In this document: positions 4,178-5,176 of the stretch, in pieces
How positions within the stretch are numbered: the first letter of the stretch is position 1
Layout: each line of letters opens with the position of its first letter
NCBI GenBank assembly: GCA_021823555.1
Contig: JAKANW010000281.1
Span: 1-5,176, forward strand
Direction: 5' to 3'
Length of the DNA: 5,176 nt
Origin: Chloroflexota bacterium
Lineage (GTDB): Bacteria > Chloroflexota > Anaerolineae > Anaerolineales > Villigracilaceae
Position numbers and translations under genes: made by a program
Notes under the pieces: generated by a model
Database searches by the model: none
What the model was told of the DNA's origin: nothing
Seen by the model: the letters and a program-made list of their open reading frames with translations, nothing else

Positions 4178-5176
4178 ATGAATAAATTTTACTTGTCATC
4201 ATTGCTGGCGGTTTTTGTGCTGGCCCTGATCGCCTGGGTGGGGGGCCCCTCGGCACCCTGGCTGTTCGGGATCGTTCTACCTTATCTGGCCGTCATCCTA
4301 TTTGTTTACGGAGTGGCGCGCCGGGTCATGGGCTGGTCGCGGTCGGCGGTACCGTTCGCCATTCCCACCACGGGCGGACAGCAGCGTTCCCTGCCGTGGA
4401 TCAAGCAGAACAAAATCGACAATCCTTCGACCAATCTCGGCGTTTTCATCCGCATGGCGCTGGAAATCCTGACCTTCCGGTCGCTTTTCCGCAACACGCG
4501 CATGAAGATGACCCACGAAGGCCGCTTCAGCTATAACCTGGAGATATTCCTGTGGCTCGGAGCGATCGCCTTCCACTACGCTTTTCTGACCACCCTGGTG
4601 CGCCACATGCGCTTTTTCCTGGAGCCGGTGCCCCAGTGCATCCAGGCGATCGAGGCGGTGGACAGCTTCTTCCGCTTCGAGATTTCCTACGACGCGATCC
4701 AGTTCGGGCTGCCCGGCGTCTACATCTCGGGCATCGTGCTGCTGGCGGCGGTCGTCTACCTCTTCCTGCGGCGTCTGTTCATCGCCAAGGTGCGTTACAT
4801 CTCCCTGGCCCAGGACTACTTCCCCCTGTTCCTGATTCTGGCCATCGCGCTGTCGGGCATCTACATGCGCTACATCGCCAAGGTGGACGTCATCGCGGTC
4901 AAGCAGCTGGCCATCGGCCTGGTGACCCTGCATCCCATGATTCCGCCCAACGTCGACTGGCCCTTCTACATGCACCTCTTCCTGGTGTGCGTGCTGTGGG
5001 CCTACTTCCCCTTCTCCAAGCTCATGCACCTGGGCGGCATATTCCTCAGCCCCACCCGGAACCTGCCCAACAACACCCGCATGGTCCACTACACCAACCC
5101 CTGGAACGATCCCAGCGTCAAGTGCCATTCGTACGCCGACTACGAGGATGACTTCCGGGAGAAGATGATCGAGTGC
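4178..5176 (+). CDS. dsrM: DsrM, cytochrome b subunit of the DsrMKJOP complex (3' end cut)
   Basis: The 333 visible residues form an integral membrane protein of the NarI/DsrM family. In sulfate reducers DsrM binds two b-type hemes in the cytoplasmic membrane and passes electrons between menaquinol and the DsrK iron-sulfur subunit, ultimately toward the DsrC trisulfide formed in sulfite reduction. About six membrane helices are visible (near residues 6-22, 29-48, 120-143, 180-200, 212-230 and 262-285). His133/His143 and His266/His284 have spacings of 10 and 18, the same as the four heme-ligating histidines of E. coli NarI (56/66 and 187/205), which strongly supports bis-heme binding. The start has GAGGTG 7 nt upstream. 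The frame is open to the edge. Family members are only slightly longer, so just a few C-terminal residues are probably missing. dsrK is expected next. Confidence 0.92.
   Translation, partial: MNKFYLSSLLAVFVLALIAWVGGPSAPWLFGIVLPYLAVILFVYGVARRVMGWSRSAVPFAIPTTGGQQRSLPWIKQNKIDNPSTNLGVFIRMALEILTFRSLFRNTRMKMTHEGRFSYNLEIFLWLGAIAFHYAFLTTLVRHMRFFLEPVPQCIQAIEAVDSFFRFEISYDAIQFGLPGVYISGIVLLAAVVYLFLRRLFIAKVRYISLAQDYFPLFLILAIALSGIYMRYIAKVDVIAVKQLAIGLVTLHPMIPPNVDWPFYMHLFLVCVLWAYFPFSKLMHLGGIFLSPTRNLPNNTRMVHYTNPWNDPSVKCHSYADYEDDFREKMIEC

Noticed and set aside
4298..5128. 276-codon minus-strand ORF opposite dsrM
   Set aside because: It is a long antisense shadow of a high-GC gene. Its low-complexity composition, rich in H, Q, D, E, G and V, is typical of that, and dsrM is strongly supported.

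Overview
The window looks like a chromosomal segment of a dissimilatory sulfate-reducing bacterium of the Desulfobacterota (probably Desulfobacteria). The strongest sign is the right end: a gene for a short RsbRD-type N-terminal-domain protein followed by dsrM, the cytochrome b subunit that opens the dsrMKJOP operon. Assignment to a genus cannot be made from this sequence.

Layout. Minus strand, left: the 5' part of an unrecognised signal-peptide or membrane-anchored protein runs off the left edge (1-186). Upstream of it lies a strong 12-bp inverted repeat (242-281), probably the end of the next minus-strand gene. That gene (306-1940) encodes a 544-residue lipoprotein of unknown function with a Fn3-like C-terminal module. 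A 601-bp gap (1941-2541) separates it from the divergently oriented genes. The gap holds several inverted repeats and, at 2121-2140, a site whose two arms match the Vibrio fischeri lux box exactly (ACCTGT-N8-ACAGGT). Plus strand, right: a LuxR-family regulator with an AHL-binding-like domain (2542-3291); a 290-bp gap with a good sigma70-type promoter; the RsbRD-domain gene (3582-4097); a possible 27-codon ORF that exactly fills the space to the next gene (4094-4177); and dsrM (4178 to the right edge, probably only a few codons short of complete).

How the parts may work together. The LuxR-type protein and the lux box 400 bp upstream suggest a quorum-sensing-like or LuxR-solo circuit. A near-consensus -10 element (2158-2163) sits just downstream of the box, so activation is predicted to run rightward into a leader of about 370 nt ending at the luxR gene, i.e. 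autoregulation. The box could also act on the divergent lipoprotein gene. No luxI-type synthase is visible. The RsbRD-domain gene and dsrM appear to form the start of the sulfite-reduction electron-transfer operon, with its own promoter at 3437-3466. The 27-codon ORF carries an internal 8-bp hairpin and may couple translation of the two genes. No evidence directly links the LuxR regulator to the dsr operon beyond adjacency and shared orientation.

No tRNA, rRNA, CRISPR array, insertion sequence or transposase was found.
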